From NCBI GenBank assembly GCA_016196415.1, contig JACPXS010000041.1, positions 1 through 7,931 on the forward strand: a DNA stretch of 7,931 bases. Direction: 5' to 3'. The notes below the pieces were generated by a model. That model was not told the origin of the DNA. It ran no database searches and was given only the letters and a program-made list of their open reading frames with translations. Every line of letters begins with the position of its first letter. Positions within the stretch are counted from its first letter, which is position 1. The position numbers and the translations under genes were made by a program. Origin of the DNA: Candidatus Omnitrophota bacterium (GTDB lineage Bacteria; Omnitrophota; Koll11; Aquiviventales; Aquiviventaceae). Below, piece by piece: positions 1 through 5,413 of this stretch.

Positions 1-117
1 CCTTAGAAGTTCTTTTTTTGCCGCATGACGCACGTGTACTTCAACGGGCATAGTGATACTGACTCGACGGCATTTCCTCCGTTCTGTTGAAGCGAGATGC
101 GTTTCCTTATTATCCAT
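1..117 (-). CDS. Partial small protein, possibly a ribbon-helix-helix-type regulator (5' end only)
   Basis: The first 39 codons of a gene that runs off the left edge. The start is well supported: ATG at 117 follows GAGGAGG with a 5-nt gap (CTGTG), the best Shine-Dalgarno sequence in the window, and the frame is open to base 1. The N-terminus is charged (MDNKETHLASTERRK), followed by RRVSITMPVEVHVRHAAKK. The basic RVSITMP stretch leading into a predicted helix resembles the beta strand and first helix of ribbon-helix-helix (CopG/Arc type) DNA-binding proteins, but the fold is incomplete, so this is inference. The hairpin and tandem repeat just upstream would suit an autoregulator, or could be the end of a mobile element carrying this gene. 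I am fairly sure it is coding and unsure what it does. Confidence 0.55.
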   Translation of the reverse strand, partial: MDNKETHLASTERRKCRRVSITMPVEVHVRHAAKKELLR

Positions 118-137
118 CACAGCCTCCTCGTGGAACC

Positions 138-155
138 CCACGGGCAAGCCCGTGG
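138..155. repeat. Perfect inverted repeat (hairpin) upstream of the left-edge gene
   Basis: CCACGGGC and GCCCGTGG form a perfect inverted repeat around AA, effectively a 7-bp stem with the 4-nt loop CAAG. The octamer CGTGGAAC occurs twice, at 129-136 and 151-158, so the hairpin is embedded in a direct repeat. It lies 21 bp upstream of the ATG at 117 and just behind its ribosome binding site. There is no T-tract on either side, so it is not a convincing terminator. It may act as a leader structure, an operator, or the subterminal hairpin of an IS200/IS605- or REP-type element. Confidence 0.6.
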
Positions 156-173
156 AACTCTGCCCTTCGGGTC

Positions 174-195
174 TTTAGACAGGTGTTAGACAGGT
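174..195. repeat. Tandem 11-bp direct repeat, possible operator
   Basis: TTTAGACAGGT is followed immediately by GTTAGACAGGT, so the 10-mer TTAGACAGGT occurs twice with an 11-bp period, close to one helical turn. It sits about 57 bp upstream of the small gene starting at 117. Two same-face copies of a 10-bp site are what a ribbon-helix-helix or similar dimeric repressor often binds, but the regulatory role is inference only. The rest of the 118-294 spacer shows no open gene. Confidence 0.45.
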
Positions 196-294
196 TCGAG
201 AACGAATCAAGCTCGCTGACCTCTTGGTTTTGTACCAGGAGTTCACGAGATACTGCATGCGCCCGTGTAACGGCTTTCGGTCACGCAATCGCTG

Positions 295-801
295 TTACAA
301 CCAATAATGACGATAGTGGGGACTCTGGAGCTGACGAATCAGCTCTTCGCCTAAGGGTTCAGGCAGTTCGGCCATATGGCGTAATGCATACCCTCCACCG
401 CCGATCGCGTCCATCTGTAACAAGAAAGGGTTCGATGTGTGCTCAAACACAAGGGTCGCGGAAACGTCGCCGACACCATCGGTTTCGAGATCGACAATCA
501 TGAATTTCTTGGTGAAGATGCTGACGCGTCTTTCTCCCTCAAGAACGGTGAACGCGCATACCGAACATGCCTCGCAATCCACCCGGACAGTGCGGTTAAA
601 TCCCTCACGAATCTGGGCGGGAATAGGCGTGTCATAGATGTCCTGCAACGCTCGGGGCGCCGCATGCGGGGCGTATTGATTCTCCCGCACATACGTCGCG
701 TTCCCGAACATCCCCGCGGCCTGTCCCATCGCATACTGTTCAAAGAAGAGACTTACGGCGATCACACTTGCTGAAAGAAACGCCAGGTGGGTCAGTCGCA
801 T
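295..801 (-). CDS. Secreted or periplasmic protein of unknown function with a CxxCxxC motif
   Basis: A 168-residue protein I do not recognise. Residues 1-28 look like a Sec signal peptide: a short basic start (MRLTH), a hydrophobic core (LAFLSASVIAVSLFF) and a small-residue end near AMGQA. There is no lipobox cysteine. The mature part has no further membrane segment and contains C76-x2-C79-x2-C82 inside VDCEACSVCAF, its only cysteines, followed by a beta-rich stretch (residues 83-120) and a glycine run (IGGGGYAL). The triple cysteine could bind metal or take part in disulfide chemistry. The start ATG at 801 has no Shine-Dalgarno sequence and overlaps the last 10 nt of the transglycosylase gene, so translation is probably coupled to it. 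Shared expression hints at a cell-envelope role. Function is not inferred beyond export. Confidence 0.7.
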   Translation of the reverse strand: MRLTHLAFLSASVIAVSLFFEQYAMGQAAGMFGNATYVRENQYAPHAAPRALQDIYDTPIPAQIREGFNRTVRVDCEACSVCAFTVLEGERRVSIFTKKFMIVDLETDGVGDVSATLVFEHTSNPFLLQMDAIGGGGYALRHMAELPEPLGEELIRQLQSPHYRHYWL

Positions 802-1475
802 ATAAACACTGGTCTATCATCGATAGTCACCCAATGCCCCTCCGTGCAGCGGTATGTCCCTTTCCTCACACCTTTTTCTTTTCTGCTCTTGTCTGCTGGG
901 GATTTCTGAGCAAATTCCAACTCATAACGGGGAACCGTCTCTACGTATCGCCTTGCCTCCTCTGCGAGATAGGCTGCTACATCGCGCCATAATTGCGGAT
1001 CCTTTCCGGCCTTCTCGGCAAGACGTTGAGCGCGGGCGACGCGTCCTTCGCCGGCATTGAACGATCCAAGGACAAATTTCTTCCGTTCCGAGATGCTTTT
1101 GACGGGAATAGTCCGCAACCCTTCCGATAATGTCGTCCTCTTGCCGAACCACGCATTGAGGTCTTTCAAGTCTCTTGCCGCCGCGGAAGAGGCGCGGTCG
1201 ATGTCAAAACGTTGATCGTTCTTTTTCGAAACGCTCAAACCATACCGTCTGGCGGTATCTGGTTTGAGCTGAAAGTGCCCGGCCGCATCAGCGGAGCCAC
1301 GCTTTCCCAACATGGTACCAAAGCTGCTTTCTTGCCCATACATCGCTTCGAGGGTATTCACCGTCAGGTCGTCATTCGCATCAAAATACCTCGAGGCGCT
1401 TTCCAACGCTTTGCGGGTCCGAGGGGTTTCTCGCTCAAGCCATCGATCCACATTTGTCGGTTCTTTCTCTGCCAT
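792..1475 (-). CDS. Lytic transglycosylase, SLT-like catalytic domain, without a visible signal peptide
   Basis: A 227-residue protein with the hallmarks of a goose-lysozyme/SLT fold, which cleaves the MurNAc-GlcNAc bond of peptidoglycan to leave 1,6-anhydro-MurNAc. Visible motifs are E49-S50-S51 in MYGQESSFG (the family's catalytic Glu followed by Ser), GHFQLKP at 66-72 (the GxxQ block), and SFNAGEGRV at 137-145 (the NAG block). An Arg/Lys-rich linker (about 192-206) leads to a short tail with YRC, GHW and FIC, which might bind metal. The N-terminus (MAEKEPTNVDRW) is hydrophilic with no signal peptide, so the product may be cytoplasmic, released by lysis, or exported by another route. ATG at 1475 has AAGG 4 nt upstream. 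It lies 33 bp downstream of tRNA-Pro and overlaps the secreted-protein gene by 10 nt. A phage-type endolysin is an alternative reading. Confidence 0.8.
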   Translation of the reverse strand: MAEKEPTNVDRWLERETPRTRKALESASRYFDANDDLTVNTLEAMYGQESSFGTMLGKRGSADAAGHFQLKPDTARRYGLSVSKKNDQRFDIDRASSAAARDLKDLNAWFGKRTTLSEGLRTIPVKSISERKKFVLGSFNAGEGRVARAQRLAEKAGKDPQLWRDVAAYLAEEARRYVETVPRYELEFAQKSPADKSRKEKGVRKGTYRCTEGHWVTIDDRPVFICD

Positions 1476-1508
1476 GCCCTTATTTCTCGCTACCTGATGA
1501 TCGAAAAG

Positions 1509-1585
1509 TGGTCGGGGCGCTGGGATTTGAACCCAGGGCCTCCTGGTCCCGAACCAGGCGCTCTACCAAACTGAGCCACGCCCCG
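1509..1585 (-). tRNA. tRNA-Pro, anticodon CGG, CCA encoded
   Basis: A full cloverleaf of 77 nt reads on the minus strand. The acceptor stem pairs CGGGGCG with CGCCCCG, followed by discriminator A and an encoded CCA. The D stem is GCTC/GAGC with loop AGTTTGGTA. The anticodon stem CCTGG/CCAGG encloses loop TTCGGGA, placing CGG at positions 34-36, which reads proline codon CCG. The variable loop is AGGCC. The T stem CTGGG/CCCAG encloses TTCAAAT. It lies 11 bp after the small antitoxin-like gene and 33 bp before the transglycosylase, so it may be processed from a shared transcript; I saw no clear promoter or terminator of its own. Confidence 0.97.
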
Positions 1586-1596
1586 AAGTCTTCTAC

Positions 1597-1767
1597 CTAT
1601 CGACGGGAAAGGCGATTGGCAGGAATCCTCACGACTTTGCCGGAGCGCCAGACCACAACCGGTTGCCCTGTGCGCTTATGCTCCTCAACGATTTGTCGAA
1701 CAGCGCTTTTTAGAGCTTTTTCTGCCTTTGACGATAATGCAGAGATGCTCACTTTTTTGGCGTGCAT
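1597..1767 (-). CDS. Small basic companion of the zeta-like protein, putative antitoxin
   Basis: A 56-residue protein beginning MHAKKVSISALSSKAEKALK, then a charged helix (VRQIVEEHKRTG) and a compact beta-hairpin (QPVVVWRSGKVVRIP). I recall small proteins with an EEHxRTGxPxxxWRxGKVVxxxP pattern encoded next to zeta-like P-loop proteins in many genomes, but no biochemical role is known to me. I chose ATG at 1767 because it comes one nucleotide after the stop of the kinase gene (TGACATG) and follows a G-rich Shine-Dalgarno-like run (GGTGGGGGG). An upstream in-frame start at 1800 would overlap the kinase by about 30 nt. The adjacency implies co-transcription and a shared job. The antitoxin label is inference; a small nucleic-acid-binding protein is also possible. 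Confidence 0.7.
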   Translation of the reverse strand: MHAKKVSISALSSKAEKALKSAVRQIVEEHKRTGQPVVVWRSGKVVRIPANRLSRR

Positions 1768-1768
1768 G

Positions 1769-2350
1769 TCAACCCCCCACCGTTTTATGGATCTCCGCAA
1801 ATAACTCAGCGTCTACGATGGCCAGTTTACCGCCCTTCTCTTCGGCGATCAACGAAGGCCGCGTAGTAGAATTATCAAACAGCGTCCAGGAATCCAATAA
1901 AGGCCTGTACACGTTGAAGAAATTCTGCACGCTCCTGCCGAACCGACGCCTGACATCGGGGATGGGCACATCATGTCCGCCCTCTGCCACACGGCTTTTG
2001 ATGCGTGCCACAGCTAGTTCGACGCTGGGAATCCAGAGAAAGAACAGGTGAATCGCATAGCCTCGCTGTTTCAGCCGTCGAAAGAATGGCACGTAGGTTT
2101 TCCCAGCCAAGGTCGTTTCAAACGCAAAATCTACGCGCCGCTTGGCGAATTCACGAATCTGCTTGAGCAACAATCTGCCCGCTTTGATGCCGGCTGCTGC
2201 AGGAGAAAACGGCGATAAGCCTTGAGCGATGAGATCGGCATTGACGAAATTTTCGCACTTGGCGTCATGCGGCAGAAATTCCTTCGCGAAGGTCGTCTTC
2301 CCTGCGCCGTTTGGTCCCGCAATGACGTAGAGGCTGGGAAATCGTTTAAT
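1769..2350 (-). CDS. Zeta-toxin-like P-loop kinase, start codon not canonical
   Basis: This frame encodes a zeta-toxin/AAA-type ATPase domain. Zeta toxins phosphorylate UDP-N-acetylglucosamine; many chromosomal relatives are uncharacterised. Counting from ATT at 2350, the protein has 193 residues: LYVIAGPNGAGKTT (P-loop GPNGAGKT at 12-19), VNADLIAQGLSPF (36-48), FETTLAGKTY (77-86), then FFLWIPSVELAVARI and GGHDVPIPDVRRRF, the latter two typical of this family. These conserved blocks cover the whole expected length. No ATG, GTG or TTG lies between the upstream in-frame stop (TAG at 2369-2371) and the P-loop. The first conventional start is TTG at 2173, which would delete the P-loop. The true start is therefore ATT, ATC or CTG, or a single-base indel separates the gene from ATG at 2402, or the gene is decaying. 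The stop is one nucleotide before the small companion gene. Confidence 0.75.
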   Translation of the reverse strand: MKRFPSLYVIAGPNGAGKTTFAKEFLPHDAKCENFVNADLIAQGLSPFSPAAAGIKAGRLLLKQIREFAKRRVDFAFETTLAGKTYVPFFRRLKQRGYAIHLFFLWIPSVELAVARIKSRVAEGGHDVPIPDVRRRFGRSVQNFFNVYRPLLDSWTLFDNSTTRPSLIAEEKGGKLAIVDAELFAEIHKTVGG

Positions 2351-2370
2351 GAGAGCCAGGCCGATTCCCT

Positions 2371-2376
2371 ATTATA
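2371..2376 (-). promoter_or_regulatory. Perfect TATAAT box upstream of the zeta-like gene
   Basis: The minus strand reads GCGTATAATAGGG here, a perfect -10 hexamer 21 nt upstream of the first P-loop-domain codons at 2350. No good -35 hexamer is found 16-18 bp further upstream (the bases there are TCCGGG-like). A transcript from it would start near 2364, leaving almost no leader. It fits the idea that the toxin-antitoxin-like pair has its own promoter separate from the rib operon, but one hexamer is weak evidence. Confidence 0.3.
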
Positions 2377-2401
2377 CGCTCCCGGAGACAGAACCCGGAC
2401 A

Positions 2402-3043
2402 TCACCACGCTTCCCGTCCGACGCGTTCCCCCCACTCAATGGCCGCGTGACGATTGCGGCGGAGGAACTGGTGCATGAGCTTGGCGAAGTGGTCCAGCTC
2501 CAGGTTCACGCGGTCGCCGACCTGCAGGGCGTCCAGCGCCGTTCGCCGCAGCGTCTCCGGGATGAGGTGCACGGTGAACGTCGAGGCGCTTGGCGCATCG
2601 CCCACCGTCAGGCTGACCCCGTCCACCGCCACCGGCCCTTTGGGGACGAGGAACTTCCGGAGGGTGGGCGGGATTCGAATCTCCAGGATCAGCTCGCCTG
2701 GATGCTGGCGCCGCCTGACGACGGTGCCCAGGCCGTCCACGTGGCCGAACAGGATGTGGCCGCCCAGCCGGTCGGACACCGACAGGCTTGGCTCCAGGTG
2801 GACGCGGGACCCGGCGCGCAGCGCCCCCAGCGTCGTCAACCGCAGCGTCTCCGGGATGACCTCGAAGAGGAGCGCATGCGGCCGGACATCCACGACGCTC
2901 AGGCACACGCCGTGGACCGCCACGCTCTCCACCCGCTGGACGCGCGCGGCGGTGCGAGGCGCCTGGATGGCGAGCCGCACCAGCCCCTTGGCGCGCTCAA
3001 GGCGCGCGACGGTGCCCAGCTCCTGGACGATGCCGGTGAACAT
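2402..3043 (-). CDS. ribE: Riboflavin synthase, alpha subunit type
   Basis: A 213-residue protein with the duplicated beta-barrel of riboflavin synthase, which dismutates two 6,7-dimethyl-8-ribityllumazine molecules into riboflavin and a pyrimidinedione; it normally works as a cytoplasmic homotrimer. It opens with the family signature MFTGIVQELG. The first barrel has VAVHGVCLSV with C47 (the usual sequence is AVNGVCLTV) and LGGHILFGHVDG at 93-104 (usually SGHVDG). The second barrel repeats with VAVDGVSLTV, LIPETLRRTAL and VGDRVNLELD. The tail after FAKLMHQFL is about 19 residues longer than usual and Arg-rich. The start overlaps the ribD stop as TGATG, indicating translational coupling. It is the last gene of the operon, and GC content drops immediately after its stop. 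Some genomes call this gene ribC. Confidence 0.95.
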   Translation of the reverse strand: MFTGIVQELGTVARLERAKGLVRLAIQAPRTAARVQRVESVAVHGVCLSVVDVRPHALLFEVIPETLRLTTLGALRAGSRVHLEPSLSVSDRLGGHILFGHVDGLGTVVRRRQHPGELILEIRIPPTLRKFLVPKGPVAVDGVSLTVGDAPSASTFTVHLIPETLRRTALDALQVGDRVNLELDHFAKLMHQFLRRNRHAAIEWGERVGREAW

Positions 3044-4173
3044 CAGCGCTTCGGGTAGATGACGCGCGCTTCGACGCAGAGGTCCGGTCCGACCCGTCGA
3101 TACGTCACATCGGCCAACCGGACCGCCTGTGACAGGCGCCTGGCCCCGCTCCCACCGAGCGAGCCGGGCGCCTGGCGGCCGCCGATGAGGAGCGGCGCGA
3201 TGAAGAAGACGATGCGGTCGACGAGCCGCTCTGCGAAGGCGCCGGCCAGCACCTCCCCGCCCCCCTCAATCAGAATGGACTGGACGCCCCGCCGCGCAAG
3301 CCGCCGGCACAGGCGCCGGAGCGGCACGCGCCCTCGGCGGGCCGGCAGCGTGAGGAGCTCGGCGCCCCGCCGTCGCAGCGCCTCCCGCTTGCGTCCCGCG
3401 CGCACCGTCGTGGCGATCAGCGTCGGCGAAGGCGGCTTGGCCGAGAGGCACCGGGCGCTAAGCGGCGTGCGCAGGCGGCTGTCCACGATGACCTTGAGCG
3501 GACGCCCAGGGCGGCGCGGCGCGGCGCGCACCGTCAGCAGCGGGTCATCCTGCAGGATGGTGTTGACGCCGACCAGGACAGCGTCCACGCGGCCGCGCCA
3601 CTGGTGGGCGAGGCGTCTGGCTTCGGCTGAGGTGATCCAACGCGACTCACCGCGCCTCGTGGCGATCTTCCCGTCGAGGCTCTGGCCGACCTTGGCGATC
3701 ACCAGGGGCATGCGGGCGCGCATCGCCTTCCAGAACGGTTCGTTGAGCCGCCGGGCCTCCTGCCGGAGCACGCCGGCGATGACCCGGACACCCGAGCGCC
3801 GCAGGCGCGCAAGGCCGCGGCCGCTGGTGAGGGGGTTGGGGTCCGTGGCGGCGGCCACCACCCGCGCGATGCCCGCCTGGAGGATCGCGTCGCAGCAGGG
3901 CGGGGTGCGGCCGGTGTGGTTGCACGGCTCGAGCGTCACGTAGAGCGTCGCCCCGCGGGCCCGCGGGCCGGCGCGGCGCAGCGCCTCGATCTCCGCATGC
4001 GGCCATCCGGCTCGCCGGTGGTAGCCCTGCCCGACGATGCGCCCCCCCTTGACGACCACCGCGCCGACCGCAGGGTTGGGGGAGGTGCGCCCCAGCGCCC
4101 GGCGTGCGAGGCGCAGCGCCAGGGCCATGTACCGCTCATGCGCCGGCGTCAGCGAACCGTTGCGGCTTTCCAT
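3043..4173 (-). CDS. ribD: Bifunctional pyrimidine deaminase / reductase of riboflavin synthesis
   Basis: A 376-residue two-domain enzyme that deaminates and then NADPH-dependently reduces the GTP cyclohydrolase II product to 5-amino-6-ribitylaminouracil 5'-phosphate. The N-terminal cytidine-deaminase-like domain (about 10-150) shows the zinc site H59-A-E61 in WPHAEIEAL and C84/C93 in EPCNHTGRTPPC; SPNPAVGAVVVKGG is also typical. The C-terminal dihydrofolate-reductase-like domain (about 155-370) has KVGQSLDGKIA, WITSAEAR, VGVNTILQDDPLLT, IEGGGEVLAGAF and APLLIGG. Length is normal. ATG at 4173 overlaps the PHP gene end by 25 nt, and the stop overlaps the ribE start as TGATG. Both domains keep their key residues, so both activities are expected. 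The product still needs a phosphatase before lumazine synthase can use it. Confidence 0.96.
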   Translation of the reverse strand: MESRNGSLTPAHERYMALALRLARRALGRTSPNPAVGAVVVKGGRIVGQGYHRRAGWPHAEIEALRRAGPRARGATLYVTLEPCNHTGRTPPCCDAILQAGIARVVAAATDPNPLTSGRGLARLRRSGVRVIAGVLRQEARRLNEPFWKAMRARMPLVIAKVGQSLDGKIATRRGESRWITSAEARRLAHQWRGRVDAVLVGVNTILQDDPLLTVRAAPRRPGRPLKVIVDSRLRTPLSARCLSAKPPSPTLIATTVRAGRKREALRRRGAELLTLPARRGRVPLRRLCRRLARRGVQSILIEGGGEVLAGAFAERLVDRIVFFIAPLLIGGRQAPGSLGGSGARRLSQAVRLADVTYRRVGPDLCVEARVIYPKR

Positions 4174-4982
4174 TGCTTGAGCGCCTCGACGAGGGCGTAG
4201 GGCACCGTGACGGCGCCGACCGGCAGCCCCTCTTTTGAATCGCCGTGGTAGTCGCTGCCGCCGGTCTTGAGCAGCTTGAGTGACTCGGCGAGCCGCTCAT
4301 AGCGCTGCACCGTCTCCGGCGCATGGCCCGAGTGGTAGACCTCAAGGCCAACCAGCCCGTCGTGCACGAACCCCTCGATGAGCGTGTCGCGGTTCAGGTA
4401 GACGGGGTGGGCGAGGACCGGCACCCCGCCGGCGCCCCGGATGATGCGGATGACCTGCGCGGGCGGCAGGGGTGAGCCGGGCACGAAGCCGGGGTTCTCG
4501 GGCCCGAGGTACTTGGCGAACGCCTCCGCAAGCGAGCTGATGTAGCCGTGCGCGAGCAGGACGCGCGCCACGTGCGGCCGGCCGACCGTGCCCGGCCCGG
4601 CGACCCGGAACACCTCCTCCGCCTCGATCCGGACCCCGACGCCCGCAAGCCGCTTGACCATTTCATGGACCCGCGCGACCCGGCGGGCCTGCTGCTCCTT
4701 GAGGTGCTGGACCAGCGCCGGATGGCCGGGATCGAAGAGGAAGCCGAGCACGTGGACCTCCTCCCCCTCCGCGCTGGACGACATCTCGATCCCCGGGAGG
4801 AGCTCGATGCCGCAGCCGGCCGCGACCGTCTGGGCGATTGGGATCGCCTCGACGTTATCGTGGTCCGTGATGGCGATCGCCGCGAGCCCCGCCTGATGGG
4901 CGAGCTCCACGACGCGCTCAGGGCTATCGGTCCCGTCGGAGAACGTGGTGTGGAGATGGAGGTCGGCGGTCCGGTCGGTCAT
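4149..4982 (-). CDS. PHP-domain phosphoesterase, TrpH/RNase AM-like
   Basis: A 277-residue polymerase-and-histidinol-phosphatase (PHP) family metal hydrolase. It begins MTDRTADLHLHTTFSDGT, giving D7, H9, H11 and D16; further expected ligands are D40-H41 (ITDHDN), E66 (PGIEMS), H77 (VHVLGF), H192 (VLAHPV) and D244/H246 (GGSDYHG). Residues 95-180 form the helical insertion typical of the E. coli TrpH (YciV) group, which acts as a 5'-to-3' exoribonuclease (RNase AM) and 3',5'-nucleotide bisphosphate phosphatase. ATG at 4982 is 11 nt after the nusB stop and sits directly before the conserved motif; an upstream in-frame extension to 5108 overlaps nusB and is not conserved-looking. It lies inside the riboflavin operon, overlapping ribD by 25 nt, which raises the possibility of a phosphatase role in that pathway. 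Confidence 0.9.
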   Translation of the reverse strand: MTDRTADLHLHTTFSDGTDSPERVVELAHQAGLAAIAITDHDNVEAIPIAQTVAAGCGIELLPGIEMSSSAEGEEVHVLGFLFDPGHPALVQHLKEQQARRVARVHEMVKRLAGVGVRIEAEEVFRVAGPGTVGRPHVARVLLAHGYISSLAEAFAKYLGPENPGFVPGSPLPPAQVIRIIRGAGGVPVLAHPVYLNRDTLIEGFVHDGLVGLEVYHSGHAPETVQRYERLAESLKLLKTGGSDYHGDSKEGLPVGAVTVPYALVEALKQWKAATVR

Positions 4983-4993
4983 CGGCACGATGG

Positions 4994-5413
4994 TCAGCGT
5001 TTGGCGGAGGGGTGCTTCTTGTGGATCGCGTCCAGGACCCCGTTGATGAACTTCCCCGAGTCGGCGTCGCCGAACCGCTTGGCGAGCTCGATGGCCTCGT
5101 TGAGGCACACCTTCGGCGGGGTGCCCTCCACGTACAGCAGCTCAAAGGCGCCCAGGCGGAGGATGTTCCGGTCGATGACCGCCATCCGGTTCAGGTTCCA
5201 GTTGTCCGCGCAGCCGGCGATCAGCGCGTCGATCTCCGCCAGATGCTGCAGCGTGCCCTGCACGAGCTCCTCCGCGTACGCCCGCACCTCGTCGGGCGCC
5301 GGCTCGTGCCCCTGCCAGAACTCCTCCAGGATCGGCTGAGCGCCGGCATGGCGGATGTCCGCCTGATAGAGCATCTGGAGCGCGTACTCTCGGGATTTCG
5401 ACCGGCTGCGCAT
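4994..5413 (-). CDS. nusB: Transcription antitermination factor NusB
   Basis: A 139-residue all-helical RNA-binding protein of normal length. NusB pairs with NusE (ribosomal protein S10) on boxA RNA to support rRNA antitermination. The sequence carries the family blocks REYALQMLYQADI (8-20), NWNLNRMAVIDRNILRLGAFELLY (71-94, here given by its end residues as a conserved core) and NEAIELAKRFGDADSGKFING (105-125, likewise). I chose ATG at 5413 because it overlaps the ribH stop as TGATG and begins directly before the conserved first helix. An in-frame extension up to 5548 exists, but it is Gly/Pro/Arg-rich and only reads the ribH insertion in another frame. A ribH-nusB pair is a very common bacterial arrangement. 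Confidence 0.94.
   Translation of the reverse strand: MRSRSKSREYALQMLYQADIRHAGAQPILEEFWQGHEPAPDEVRAYAEELVQGTLQHLAEIDALIAGCADNWNLNRMAVIDRNILRLGAFELLYVEGTPPKVCLNEAIELAKRFGDADSGKFINGVLDAIHKKHPSAKR

Noticed and set aside
266..299. TGTAACGGC/GCTGTTACA imperfect inverted repeat overlapping the stop of the secreted-protein gene
   Set aside because: It has one non-Watson-Crick position, a 16-nt loop and no T-tract, and it contains the stop codon, so I do not call a terminator.
87..503. Plus-strand frame of 138 codons at the left end
   Set aside because: It runs across the hairpin and tandem repeats and antisense to two minus-strand genes, with no motif or ribosome binding site.
2380..2402. Possible intrinsic terminator after ribE
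   Set aside because: The repeated CCGGG units are direct, not inverted, and no T-tract follows, so no terminator can be supported.
2131..2439. A 102-codon minus-strand frame spanning the end of ribE and the start of the zeta-like gene
   Set aside because: Its translation has no family features, whereas the neighbouring frame over 2341-2173 gives an unmistakable P-loop domain. It is useful only as a hint of a possible indel.
2222..3062. Long plus-strand open frames opposite ribE
   Set aside because: They are shadows of ribE: no recognisable motifs, compositionally biased, no ribosome binding site.
4983..5108. N-terminal extension of the PHP protein
   Set aside because: It overlaps nusB in another frame and precedes the conserved DLHLHT start motif without homologous character.
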